Of a DNA stretch of 64,000 nucleotides, positions 22,162-34,394 are shown in pieces. Made by a program: the position numbers and the translations under genes. The notes under the pieces were generated by a model. That model was not told where the DNA came from. It saw nothing but the letters and a program-made list of their open reading frames with translations, and searched no databases. Position 1 is the first letter of the stretch; each line of letters starts with the position of its first letter. The stretch covers positions 15,768,136 to 15,832,135 of the forward strand of contig JACGWO010000013.1 in NCBI GenBank assembly GCA_034509735.1, written 5' to 3'. Origin of the DNA: Sesamum alatum. Lineage: Eukaryota; Streptophyta; Magnoliopsida; Lamiales; Pedaliaceae.

Positions 22162-25100
22162 TCATGTGATCGTTATATTTTGTACACTCTCCATAGTTAT
22201 CAAAGATTTCTGTGACAAATTTATGATCGAATCTGCTATTACTTTAGCACTAGACTTCATGTAGCCACCTGAAAAAGAAAAGCTGGTCAGAGATACCACT
22301 GATTGTATTCGACAGGAAAAAAGTGAGAAATCCACCATCAATTTCAGAAGAAGAAACCAAAACCTGATGTAAGCATGACAAGAGGAATAGCCCTCTCGCG
22401 AGCAAACATGAAAACCTTTTCATCTCTCGTAGCTATTCCATCAGGACTGATCTGCAGGCATTTTGCGCATGTTACAGCACATTAGGGACGAATGATATGT
22501 TTGTGAAATGCAGATAAAATTCCTCCAAGATGTTCCTGTACTCCTTTCGTTCATGCTTCTTTTAAAATAAGAGACTCTCACGCTTTCACCATTATACAAG
22601 CAGAATAAAGTCAAAGTTTCTTATGCAAGACATCTGTTCTTTACTTGGATGTATATTGACAAGCAAAAGCATAAATGAATGACCAGAGAGCACTTAACGA
22701 TAGTAAGATGAATGAACCATTTATAACCCCCAAAACGAATAATCCAAAAGAAACTAGCAAAAGGTCAGTAATTTCTAGTTACATAATAACATATTGAAGG
22801 CTTGCAGCTATTCATCTTAGATATTGTCCTACCTATATGGGAATTATCCTATCGATTCCTAAACCACCCTGTATATGATAATGACTTCAAACCCCAAGGT
22901 TATTGATGTGAAAAGTTACCATAACTTGACCAAAGAAAGAGCTAGAGAAAAACACACCAAGTGGAAAAATATTTAAGAATAGAACAAATTACAGATCAAA
23001 GGCTTACCTTCAACCTACCCAAAGGGTCTCCATCCAGAATATCAGTTCCAGCATTGTAGATGATCAATTCAGGGTCAAATGCACTAGCAGCAACCTACAA
23101 GTTCAGTAGAATATACAGTCTATTATCCTGATGAAACAACAGGATCCAATTTCCCCCCAAATAAACATTTATGATCCAAGATCAATGTACTTAATGACTC
23201 ATCCGAAATAACCAATCAGATAAGTAGGTTACCTTGAGCGCTCCATCAAGTCTTGATAAATATTCACTTGTTGTCGTTCCACTCTGTTACAATACAGTAA
23301 TCAAAACAACATAATAGTTCCAGTAAAATAGGAAAAGAAGGTACTTTATTTCACTCCATAGTCCATATATACAATTTCATTCTTACAGCCACTTCAACTT
23401 TCTGACTGATGTATCTCCTGGCCTCATAATCCTTCACATTTAAAACCAAAAAAAAAAGGGAGTTAAGGTGATGGTGACATTTCAACTTATGGTATATCGA
23501 TCTGTTTTACAAATCTGAAGGGCATATTTTATACTAAAAAAACAAATTGGCATACTTGCTAAGATCTCTTTTTCTTTGGAAATTCAAAGCAAAGAGAAAG
23601 GATTTGTGATGAGTAAAACCTGAGGTAAGTAACTTACAAATGGATATATATCTGGATTGTACATATCAAGAATGTAGACTCTTCCTGCACATGCACAAAA
23701 ACATAAATAGAAGTTTATAAGGACACAAGTCCACATAATAATGCCACAGTGAAAACCAAAGAGTTGGAAAGCTAAGTGAAGAAAGGCAAAACGTCATACT
23801 GTCATCAGAAAAATCCTTTTCGTGGCCGTTTCCTTGGTGCGCATCTAGGTCTATTATCATAACCCTGTTTGTTCATCACAACTAATGAGTGTAAAGAATA
23901 AGACGCAGCATCATGTTCAAGAAGGATAAAAAATCAGAGCCACTTATTATGTATGCTACGGTGAATTGCATTTTAATACCGTGAAATATTTAAACGGACA
24001 TAGGCAAAGTGAATGCAGAGAGAGATGTCAGCATAAGCACAAAACCCGCCGCCTTTTTCTGCTGAACAATGATGAAACCCACCACCGACATTGATAGCCC
24101 ATCCATGTTCTTTTGCAAGCTTAGCAGCCAAAATGGTTCCCCCAACCTGTGGTTAAGCATAGTTTTAGCGAAATGGTAGCACGGAATAAGTAAAGGGGGG
24201 AAGGTAACATAACCTGTTTGCGGAATGGGTAAAGAACATGCTTATCCACCAGACAGTTTGGCAATACTGCAACAGGAGGAACCTATTTTGCAGTCACCAA
24301 AATGGGAAGAAGTCAGAAATTCGATAGTACACAAAAAGTGTCTACTGCAAGAAAAAAAAAAAAAATAGTTTCCATCTCAAGTCAACTAATATCAAACCAT
24401 CTGCTCATAGATAATTCTCAGTCATATCAGATAAAGAATGAGATTCTAAGTATCAATAAGAAAATGCATGAAGGTTTTTTGTTCCTATCTAAATAAAACC
24501 TTCAGGGAAACAGCATAAAACTCTACCTCAACTATTGTGGACACAGTTAAGCTGCTTTTAAGACTGTCCAAGTACGATTCTGAATGCACCTGTCGTCAGT
24601 GTCCCAAAATAAAAATCATGAGATCTGGCATGTAACTACTGCTGCTAGAATGAAAGAAGTATGTTAAATGTCAGTGCAACGGAGTAGAATAATGTTGACC
24701 AGCCTGTTGTTTTCTACTTATGCACAATAAAAAAAAGCTCTTCAACCTTAGAACACTAGAATATGTTGAAAACATCCATATCAACCAGGCCCATGTGCCA
24801 ATAAAAAGAAAAAAGAAACACGAAACTACTTGAACAAGGATGGATACCACTAGGAGGTCTTCTTTTTTAGCCTCGAGAGGTTCAACTATGTGCTTTTTGT
24901 CGAGAAGACCCTCAGCAATTAGAAAGCGGCAGATGCGACCCCATTTAGAAGAATCAAAAGGATGCCTGGAATTTTCAACAACAACAGATTGGGCACAGTT
25001 ACTTTGCGACCATATGGTGGAAATATAGAACTGAACTTCTAGTGATGAGAACACATGAAGACTCATTTCTTGTTTTCATTTAAACAAGTTGTTTTAAGGC

Positions 25101-26122
25101 ATTACTATCTTCAAAGATACATGGAATCAGAGTATGCTAACAAGTGATATAGCTATTGTGGAAAAACAACATGAGGAACATTAATTTCCATACAACTGAG
25201 AGAAACCATAAGGACCATTGTCAAAATCTTGTGTATTGATTTAAAAATGATTAGAGGAAAATTCACTTTTGAGACATGGCAAATTGTCATTATCTTGGTA
25301 TGGGGCATGCCATAGAAGTCTCGTCTTTGTCACATGATGAGTCCGAGACTATTAAATGTCTATGATTTCGTCCAATTAGAGAAAAAATGAATTCATCTGC
25401 TAGATTTTGCAACTGACAGTTATTTAGACTGTCAGACGTCAATTGCATCGCCATTCTTTCAGGTGACTGAAACTGAGTTATATCAAAGAAAAGAAAAAAT
25501 CAAATACGTAATCTCTACAGTAACTTCACAATGCATTTACACAACAAGAGACACTGAATTTCCTTAATTAGTCAGTCAGGAGTTAAATGAATTAATCAAA
25601 AGTAAAGGTTCGGAACTAAGTAGATTACTCACATCTTTTCAATGCCGAGAAAGGCGATATCATACGACGATGAATAAATTAGTGGAACCTAAAAACAAAA
25701 TAAGAAACCAGATAAGTAAACTCAAAATCCACACTCCTCCACTCTAAGAAGCACCAAAAGACATACAATTAAAATTTCGCGCCATCCAATTGCAAAATAG
25801 CCAAACACTTTAGTTCTCAACAGATATTAGGTTTTACCTTAGAAGCATGCACATCGAAGTAGAGCTTGCTCGAGATAATCCGATTGCGGCGTTCGGACTC
25901 AACGCCGCCGCATTCGGATGTTGTGGTGTTGGAAGAGTCGCGGTTCGTTGAAGACGGAGTACCCATTGTGGTGCCGGAAAAGGCGTTATTGATTGACTGG
26001 AGGCGGTTGAGGAGCGGGAGGATGGCGAAGGATTTGATCGGTGGGGAAGTAGCAGAATTGTTCTGGATGGGTGCGAGGAATTGCCACGTGGTGTATTTGC
26101 GAGGGTGTGGCAGAGTAGCCAT
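22162..26122 (-). CDS. HDA2: Class IV histone deacetylase (HDA2/HDAC11-like)
   Basis: This is a zinc-dependent lysine deacetylase of the HDAC11-like class. Thirteen exons with GT-AG borders: 26122-25838, 25688-25633, 24965-24848, 24589-24527, 24282-24214, 24146-23980, 23864-23800, 23684-23638, 23431-23387, 23283-23233, 23094-23008, 22451-22364, 22268-22162. They give 1248 nt, or 415 residues. Catalytic features are His222-His223 (GGGFHHC), zinc ligands Asp260 and His262 (DLDAHQGNGH) and Asp340 (NAGTDILDGDP), and the catalytic Tyr383 (SGGYMKSS). Other class marks are HPFDSSKWGR, YPFRKQVGGT and FCAYADISLCIHFA. I chose the ATG at 26122 (MATLPHP); an in-frame ATG at 26167 would add 15 residues. 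The first 80 or so residues have little family similarity and may be a targeting sequence. Confidence 0.92.
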
Positions 26123-26167
26123 GTCTATGACCGTTGACTCGCTGACCCGATTGTGCACTGCACACAA

Positions 26168-26506
26168 AGGAAGAGAGAATAAGATGTGTCTGTGTGTGTT
26201 TTATTTCATAAACAAAAAAACAAAATTATGTTTTATAATAAAATATATACCTAAAAATTCAAAATTTAAGTATCTACATTTTTACGTAATTCTATTTAGT
26301 TATTTTCTACTCATTTAAAGATATCTATTTATGGATCAATGTTGCTTTTTTTCTTTTTTTTTTTTAGAAGAGACGTTGAATTGAGAGTTTTTTCTAAAAA
26401 GATAAAATTAAGGCGGATGACACAAACTCCTTTCTTTTATATAGAAGTTAATAATAAATTATTGTATCAAAATATTAATCAATTTCAACAGATCAATAGA
26501 GATGGC
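26168..26506. other. Upstream region of the histone deacetylase gene
   Basis: AT-rich promoter-side sequence with a (GT)n-like tract at 26189-26200 and poly-T near 26345-26365. No second gene is seen before the solo LTR. Confidence 0.4.
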
Positions 26507-28698
26507 TGTTAGAATAGGTGACCAGAAAGCCAATAGGTTTGGCGATTTGTAACCTATTATACAACTCGATACAAATGTAATATTATTATGTGATGAATAA
26601 AATGAGTATTTGTCACTTCTGGTGCTTACTTTGTTACGCTCATTTCACATTTGTTAAAACGGTGTTTAACTTATATCGCAACAAAGCCCACAGACCATGG
26701 TTAACAACTCGTGCAGTTGGGCCACGCATTGGATGGTGGTCATGAAACCAACTGATTAAGAGTTGGGTCTGAAACGTTCCAAGTCGAGGACCTCGAGACA
26801 GGGCATCGAAAGTCCTATTGAGACTTGCGTCAAGAGTCGTGTTCATTGGATGGGTGCCGTGTTTCATTGGCGACAGGCGTGGACGCCTACACGATCTTGA
26901 TAGGTTGGTCGACTGGGGTCGAGCCGACTGGACTGACTCGCGGGTATCATCATATGGAAGCCTTGGAGGCTTAGTCGGTATGATTGGTTTTCCCCAGTTC
27001 CGATAGTACGGGAGTAATCCTCAGACTTGAGGGATCATGGCAGTCACGTGCACAAGACGGTTGTATCTTGGATCTGGCGAGAGGTGATCATTCTATAAGA
27101 TGATCATCATAAGCCTTGTCCAGTGCAGTCGGAATGTGTAGCGAGGACGATGGATTCCAAGAAGAGGATCCGTCCCCTGTCAGTATATGACAGAGGTATC
27201 TCCTATGCACTCGGAGACATGTTCATGCTGTTTAAAGTTGTGGCCACAGTGGTTGGCCGAACAAGGAATGGTTTCCTGTGTTGACGCAATGAAGCATACG
27301 TGATCTCGAGTATTAAGCATAGATGCCTAGTCAAGGATGGGAACCGACGCCCAATTCCATACCCTAGACTAAGGCCGGGAGACGGAAGGATCGTACCCAT
27401 ATGGAATCGGCGCCTAAATGTTCACGCCAATTCACCTAGTCTCTAGTGCCATGGATTGTTGCTAGACCGCCACCTATGCTAACGGGCCCAAGTCTAGCTG
27501 AGGATGAACCTAAAGGGTCACACACAAATCACCGAGGAGGTTGAGAGATCGACTTAGAGTCAATCTCGAAGGATAAATAAGTAATTGAATTACTTAAGGG
27601 AAAGTCCATTGGATGGACGGGCTGATATTGTATCGGGCCTTCATTTAATCGGTAAATTGGATTTTCGATTAAATATGGAAAGTTGAGACGTTGGATCTTT
27701 TAATTGGATTAAAAGATCAACGGGAATGATTTAAATGGACATTAAATTGGATTTAATGTTGGGTTCGTCGTAATTGGATTACGATAAAACCCGGTTCGTT
27801 AAATTTTACCCGAGAGGAGAAATAATTCCTATTTTGGAATAGGAAGAAGTTGGACTTCTTCCCTTAATTAAACATGGCCGAGATGTACCCTTGGAGGAAG
27901 CAAAATCAGCCATGTTTCATGCTAGGTGGTATGTTGACTTATCTCTTTTGGAAAGAGACAAATCAACTCCAATCAAACTCTTCCCTTTTGGTATGATTTG
28001 ATCATACCATAAATTTTGGTAGGCTTGATTGAAGAATTGATGGTGATTGATTGGAATGAATCTAGACATCCTTGGATGAACCTAGACACATTCCAATAAT
28101 CACATTAATTATGTATATATATTGGAATATGTAACACCAAGCATAAGGGATTCATTATTCATATTTTTCTAGGAAAAAGAGAAGACAAAAATTGTATCTC
28201 CTCTCCTTCTCTAACTCACAATTTTTCCTCCCCCTTTTCACTTGTGTGCTTCACTTGATTTTGAATTAAGAAAAAGAACGAAGTAAGTTTAAGAGAGCAC
28301 TAATTCATGGTGTTATTCTCTTAAACCGATTCCTTCTTAAACCCGTTCTTTTCTAGCAAGAAGAACGCGTGTTTCTTCCGGTATGGTGTGGATCACCTTT
28401 GGAGAATCCATACGTTTGGATTTCGTGAGCATTCCGAAGAAGGAACAACGCAAGTAGCCGGGAGCATACGCTAAACAATTGAAGGTAACGGTCTCCTTAC
28501 GCTTTAATTGATTTATTGTATATATCTATGCCATATGTGTTTAAATATATGTTTCTAATATTTACACATCCTACATCGAACGCCCGGTTGAGCACCCAAG
28601 GGTACACCCCTTCGGATTCGTTTACTTAAATTTGATTTAAATTTACGCACCCTTTCTCGCTTCCGCTCGCACTCCCGAACGAATCCGCTTGTCCTTCA
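26507..28698 (+). mobile_element. Solo LTR, 2.2 kb family, copy A
   Basis: It begins TGTTAGAATAGGTGACCAG and ends CCGCTTGTCCTTCA, giving TG...CA ends. It matches 32159-34389 over its full length in the opposite orientation. Flanks are ATGGC at the left (26502-26506) and ATGTC at the right (28699-28703), an imperfect 5-bp target duplication. It has no coding frames of note and no internal domain next to it. The length is unusually large for a plant LTR; the family is not identified. Confidence 0.78.
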
Positions 28699-29229
28699 AT
28701 GTCAATGAGGCTGAATAACCATAGTGGAATTTAATTTTGAATTGAAGTCTAAATTTAAACCAAGTATATAAGATCTTCTAATTTTGAGTTCAGGTCTAAG
28801 TCTTTTGAGTATACCTGCAATAACAAGTATGGCGAGAGCAAATATCAAGAAGATTCCAGTTATATTCTTCTAATGTTTTAATCGGTAAGATCGTTTAAAG
28901 ATAAATTTTGAGACAACAAAAAAAAAAAAAAAATAGCAAAAGTTTATCTAATGTGGAAAATGGGGAAAATTATATTTTACGTCCATAACTTACACTGTTT
29001 GCGATTTTGGTCCCATTAATTTTTGATGTAGCAATTTTAATCCCATAAGTCACAAACGTTGCAATTTTAGTCCCATTGACGAAATCTGTCAAAATTTTAA
29101 CGGAAGGAGCACATGCATGGGACTAAAATTACAACGTTTGTGGACTTATGGGACTAAAATTACAACGTTTGTAAACTTATGGGACTAAAATTACAACATT
29201 TTATTAGATTTAACTTATGGACTCAGATT
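28699..29229. repeat. Non-coding DNA with a 'gggactaaaattacaacg' repeat
   Basis: Positions about 28975-29220 carry the common plant motif 'tgggactaaaattacaacgtttgt' in several copies on one side and its complement on the other ('gcaattttagtccc'). This forms an inverted-repeat element. Nothing else is seen. Confidence 0.5.
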
Positions 29230-29669
29230 GGGATGAGGCGCTGATCATGGCTTGGACGAGGTTGTGTGTCACTATGGAGAAAGAGGGAAGTTCAATGTGA
29301 GGAGTGCATATGAAGTCGCATGCTCTTTGGCCACTCTGCGCAATTGGAAATTCCTCTGGCGAACGAGTCTCTCATCAAGCTATTTGGCTAGCGGGTCTGC
29401 TTTGATGCCTTGCCAACGACCTCCAACCTTCGTCGTAGAGGAGTAAGGGTGGATAGGGTATGTCAGCTTTGTGGGGCGGCTGTGGACAAGACTTCGAGTT
29501 CTTCTTACCGCTTTGATGGAACCTGTGGTTTTAATAGGAATAGAAAGGCGTTTGAGAGCAAAATTGTCGAGGCTTTGGAGGTGGTAACTATGGTTAGGCG
29601 TCAGTTTTCAAAGCTGGGGCTTGGCCCACTAGACGACCCAGGGGTGAAAACAACCTGGCTCACAAAGTT
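29230..29669 (+). pseudogene. Remnant of a LINE (non-LTR) reverse transcriptase protein
   Basis: Translated pieces resemble the C-terminal zf-RVT region of plant LINE proteins: GKFNVRSAYEVA, WKFLWRTSL, and in the next frame TTSNLRRRGV followed by CQLCGAAVDKT. There is also a later RNase H-like tail. Frames change at least twice and no complete domain is left. It is interrupted at 29670 by the foldback element. Confidence 0.6.
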
Positions 29670-31112
29670 GGCAGAATTATTTATTAAATGTAAAAAAAAA
29701 ATTAAAATTGATATTGTTTGACATTAATTTTGAAATTGGGTAAAGACGGGGTTTGTAACCCTGTCTTCATGGTGTGTCAGGCAACTCGCCTGACACACTC
29801 TATTTTATATATATTTTTTAATTTTTTTAAATTAATATGTATTAATTATTAATTAAAATTTTAAATAATAATTAAGTTTAATTATATAATTAATATTAAT
29901 ATTAATTAATTATTATTTAAAATTTTAAAATATTATTTATAATATGTTAATTATTTTTTTTAAATAAATATAATTAAATTTTTAATAATTAATAAATATA
30001 TTTATTAATTAAATATGACTTATAATATTATATTGTGTAAAAAATTAAAAATAATTATAAATTAGTGATAATTATAAATTATAATAGTAACCACCAGTCT
30101 CATATGTATCTCATTGGTCTTGGTGTCGAGGTCCTTTTTTTTTCACCAATCGATTCTGTTGGCTCATTTATTTTTTAAACTACGATTAATAACTATATTA
30201 TCTAAATTTTAATTAGTTGTCAAGGTCTTTTTGTTTTCTTAAAAAATTGATAAACGTAGTTGTTAATCAACATAGTTTAAATTTGACAATATTGTGTTGC
30301 TAGCATGGGCGCTAAGTTTTCTTACAATGCGCCGTTGAAATCTCGTTATCACATGCTTTAAAGAAGAAGAGTTAGCGCCCATTCTATGTTCCCCGTGAGT
30401 TAAATATTTTTACCAATTACGTGGTTAAGGTAACTTTTATTTGTCATAATAATGTGGGCAATTTTGCATATATACATTCAAAGTCGGGGTTTGTAACCTC
30501 GTCTTTGCATATATAAATTTAAAGACTTCGCCCCCATGCCAGCAACACAATATTATCAAATTTAAACTATGTTGATTAACAACTACATTTATCAAATTTT
30601 TAAGAAAATAAAAAAAAAACATCAAAAATTAATTAAAAATTAGATAATATAGTTGTTAATCGTGGTTTAAAAAATAAATGAGCCAACAGAACCAATTGGT
30701 AAAAAAGAAAAAAAAAGACCTCGACACCAATACCATCGACATACATATGAGACTGATGGTCACTATTATAATTTATAATCATCACTAATTTATAATATTT
30801 TTTATTTTTTACACAATGTAATATTATAGGTCATATTTAATTAATAAATATTTTATTAATTATTAAAAACTTAATTATATTTATTTAGAAAAGATAATTA
30901 ACATATTATAAATAATAATTTAAAATTAATAATAATTGATTAATATTAATTATATAATTAAAATTAATTATTATTTAAAATTTAATTAATAATTAATACG
31001 TAATTATTTTTAAAAAAATTAAAAAAAAAAAACACCCATGAAACCTCGTCCCAATTTCAAAATTGGTGTCGTGAAAATTTTATTTTTTTTACATTTAATA
31101 AATAAATTTGCC
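29670..31112. mobile_element. Foldback Mutator-like element
   Basis: The element is 1443 bp, with long inverted arms (about 29670-30310 and about 30490-31112) and a short spacer. The ends read GGCAGAATTATTTATTAAATG and, on the other strand, GGCAAATTTATTTATTAAATG. It is flanked by a perfect 9-bp direct repeat CACAAAGTT (29661-29669, 31113-31121), the hallmark length for Mutator-like insertion. Matching internal blocks include the 'gtcgaggtc' and 'gctcattta' segments and the 'gcatgggcg/cgcccccatgc' pair near the centre. There is no transposase; it is very AT-rich and could form a hairpin of about 600 bp. Confidence 0.82.
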
Positions 31113-31121
31113 CACAAAGTT

Positions 31122-32158
31122 TACCATTATGTTTGGTTTTATTTTTGAAGTGTTTTATTTCATTTTATGGAGATAGAGAAAGAAAAATAAAGATCAATAA
31201 GTGTGTGTTAGAGATAGGTGTATGTTTGGATTTGTTTTTGGAGTTAATTTTAAATATTGTAAAAAAATATATTGTATGTATTGTATTATATATTGGGAGA
31301 CAAAAAACATTGTTCATTATCAAATCATGTCAATTTTATATATTTTTATAAATGTATATATGTATATTGTAATATTTATTTTTATTGTATGTATTGTGTT
31401 GTATATTGAGAGACAACAAATAATGTTCATTGTTACATCATGTCTCTTTTATATATATATTTATATAAATATATATGTATATAATACTATTTGTTTGTTT
31501 ATAGGTAGATTAAATTATATAATATCTATATATATATAGCAAAATAATCGTTGACCACAATTTTGACCAAATACTATTTTTTGGTGATTTTGAATTTTTT
31601 AATTGTTAAGAAAAAATCTCATTGGTTAGAAATCTCATATATTTTAAACTAAAACTTAAATTTACATTTATCTAAAAAAATCCTATATTCAATATTAGTG
31701 TTTATCTATACGATATTACCATCAAAATTAGGATACTAATTCAATTTATATTTATTTTAAAAAGTTGATATAAAAAATTATTTATCTTATCATTAATCAT
31801 TTATTTTCATTTTGATCATATATTTTTTAGTCACTAAAATTATATCAATCTATTGGTATATCCCATTCAGTAAATTCTTAATTTAATTAATCAGGTAAAA
31901 TTATTATTTTTTACAATTGATATTTTCATTAACATATTTTTTTTGATGATTTTTTTATTATTTCATTGATATTGATAAAGTTAGTTTTTAATTTCATTCA
32001 AATTATCTTTTTTTCTTTTTCTTAATTTTTTTCTGATTGGATTTGAGTTTTGATATTCCATTATTATTCATGTTTAAAGAACATAGCCAGTGCTTGATTT
32101 GTTTAAACATTTATGTTACAAAATACATTATGTTATCTTCTCCTATATGAATATTTTT
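31122..32158. repeat. AT-rich DNA with a truncated copy of the 'gtttggttttattttt' MITE
   Basis: Positions 31122-31512 are collinear, in the opposite orientation, with the MITE inside the copia element (55304-55786). Both have the same internal partial duplication of 'tattgggagacaaaaaa...catgtc'. The copy here lacks the far end. Positions 31513-32158 are AT-rich with no feature I can name. Confidence 0.6.
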
Positions 32159-34389
32159 TGAAGGACAAGCGGATTCGTCCGGAAGCGCGAGCGGAAGCGA
32201 GAAAGCGAGAAATTGTGTGTAAATTTAAACCAAATTCAAAATACGCGAATTCCAAGGGGTGTACCCTTTGGTGCTCAACCGGGCGTTCGATGTAGGATGT
32301 GTAAATATTGAAAACATATATTTGAACACATAGGGCATAGATATATAAATGAAATCAATTAAAGCGTAATAAACCGTTACCTTTGATTGTTTAGCGTATG
32401 CTCCCGGCTACTAGCGTTGTTCCTTCTCCGGAATGCTCACGAAATCCAAACGTATGGATTCTCCAAAGGTGATCCACACCACACCGGAAGAAACACACGT
32501 TCTTCTTGCTAGAAAAGAACGGGTTTAGGAAGGAATCGGTTTAAGAGAAAAACACTATGAATTAGTGTTCTCTTAAACTTACTTTGTTCTTCTTCTTGAT
32601 TCAAAATCAAGTAAAGAACACAAGTGTAAGAGAGGGAGAGAGCACGAAAATTGAGAGAGAGGAGAGGATTTTTGTCTTCTCTTTTTCCTAGAAAAAGATG
32701 AATAATGAATCACTTATGCTTGGTGTTGTATATTCTAATATATATATACATAATTAATGTGATTATTGTAATGTGTCTAGGTTCATCCAATGATGTCTAG
32801 ATTCATTCCAATCAATCACCATTAATTCTTCAATCAAACCTACCAAAATTTATGGTATGATCAAATCATACCAAAAGGGAAGAGCTTGATTGGAGTTGAT
32901 TTGTCTCTTTCCAAAAGAGATAAGTCAACATACCACCTAGCATGAAACATGGCTGATTTTGCTTCCTCTAAGGGAGCGTGTCGGCCATGTTTAATTAAGG
33001 AAGAAGTCCAACTTCTTCCCATTCCAAATTAGGAATTATTTCTCCTCTCGGGTATAATTTAACGGACAGGGTTTTATCATAATCCAATTACGACGAACCC
33101 AATATTAAATCCAATTTAATGTCCATTTAAATTATTCCCGTTGATCTTTTAATCCAATTAAAAGATCCAACGTCTCAACATCTCAACTTTCCATATTTAA
33201 TCGAAAATCCAATTTACCGATTAAATGAAAGCCCGATACAATATCGGCCCGTCCATCCAATGGACTTTCCCTTAAGTAATTCAATTACTTATTTTATCCT
33301 TCGAGATTGACTCCAAGTCGATCTCTCAACCTCCTCGGTGATTTGTGTGTGACCCTTTAGGTTCACCCTCAGCTAAACTTGGGCCCGTATCCCACAAGGG
33401 CCCGTTACCATGGGTGGTCGTCTAGCAACGGTCCATGGCACTAGAGACTAGGTGAATTGGCGTGAACATTTAGGCGCCGATTCCGTACGGGTACGATCCT
33501 TCCGTCTACCGTCTCCCGACCTTAGTCTAGGGTATGGAATTGGGCGTCAGTTCCCATCCTTGACTAGGCATCTATGCTTAATACTCGAGACCACGTATGC
33601 TTCATTGCGTCGACACAGGGAACCATTCCCTGTTCGACCAACCACTGTGGCCACAGCTTTAAACAACATGAACGTGTCTCCGAGTGCATAGGAGATACCT
33701 CTGTCACATACTGACAGGGGACGGATCCTCTTCTTGGAATCCACCGTCCTCGCTACACATTCCGACTGCACTGGACAAGGCTTATGATAATCATCTTACA
33801 GAATGATTACCTCTCGCAAGATCCAAGATACAGCCGTCCTGTGCACGCGACTGCCATGATCCCTCAAGTCTGAGGATTACTCCCGTACTATCGGAACCGG
33901 GGAAAATCAATCATACCGACCAAGCCTCCAAGGCTTCCATATGATGATCCCCGCGAGTCAGTCCAGTCGGCTCGACCCCAGTCGACCAACCCATCAAGAT
34001 CGTGTAGGCGTCCCACGCCTGTCGCCGATGAAACACGGCACTCATCCAATGAACACGACTCTTGACGCAAGTCTCAATAGGACTCTCGATGCCCTGTCTC
34101 GAGGTCCTCGACTTGGAACGTTTCAGACCCAACTCTTAATCAGTTGGTTTCATGACCACCATCCAATGTGTGGCCCAACTGCATGAGTTGTTATCCATGG
34201 TCTGTGGGCTTTGTTGCGATATAAGTTAAACACCATTTTAACAAAATGTAAGATGAGCGCAACAAAGAAGGTACCATTGATGACGAACACTCATCTTATT
34301 CATCACATAATAATATTACATTCACATCAAGTTGTCGGATAGGTTACAAATTGCCAAACCTATTGGCTTTCTGGTCACCTATTCCAACA
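32159..34389 (-). mobile_element. Solo LTR, 2.2 kb family, copy B
   Basis: On the minus strand it begins TGTTGGAATAGGTGACCAG and ends CCGCTTGTCCTTCA. Flanks are TTTTT on both sides (32154-32158, 34390-34394), a target duplication consistent with solo-LTR status, although a low-complexity one. It is an inverted match to 26507-28698. No internal coding domain adjoins it. Confidence 0.78.
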
Positions 34390-34394
34390 TTTTT

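Noticed and set aside
31133..31539. Tyr/Ile-rich open frames
   Set aside because: They are translations of an AT-rich MITE remnant that recurs in the copia insertion.
26507..34389. One large LTR retrotransposon bounded by the two 2.2 kb repeats
   Set aside because: The repeats are inverted, not direct, and each has its own flanking duplication, so they are two separate solo LTRs.
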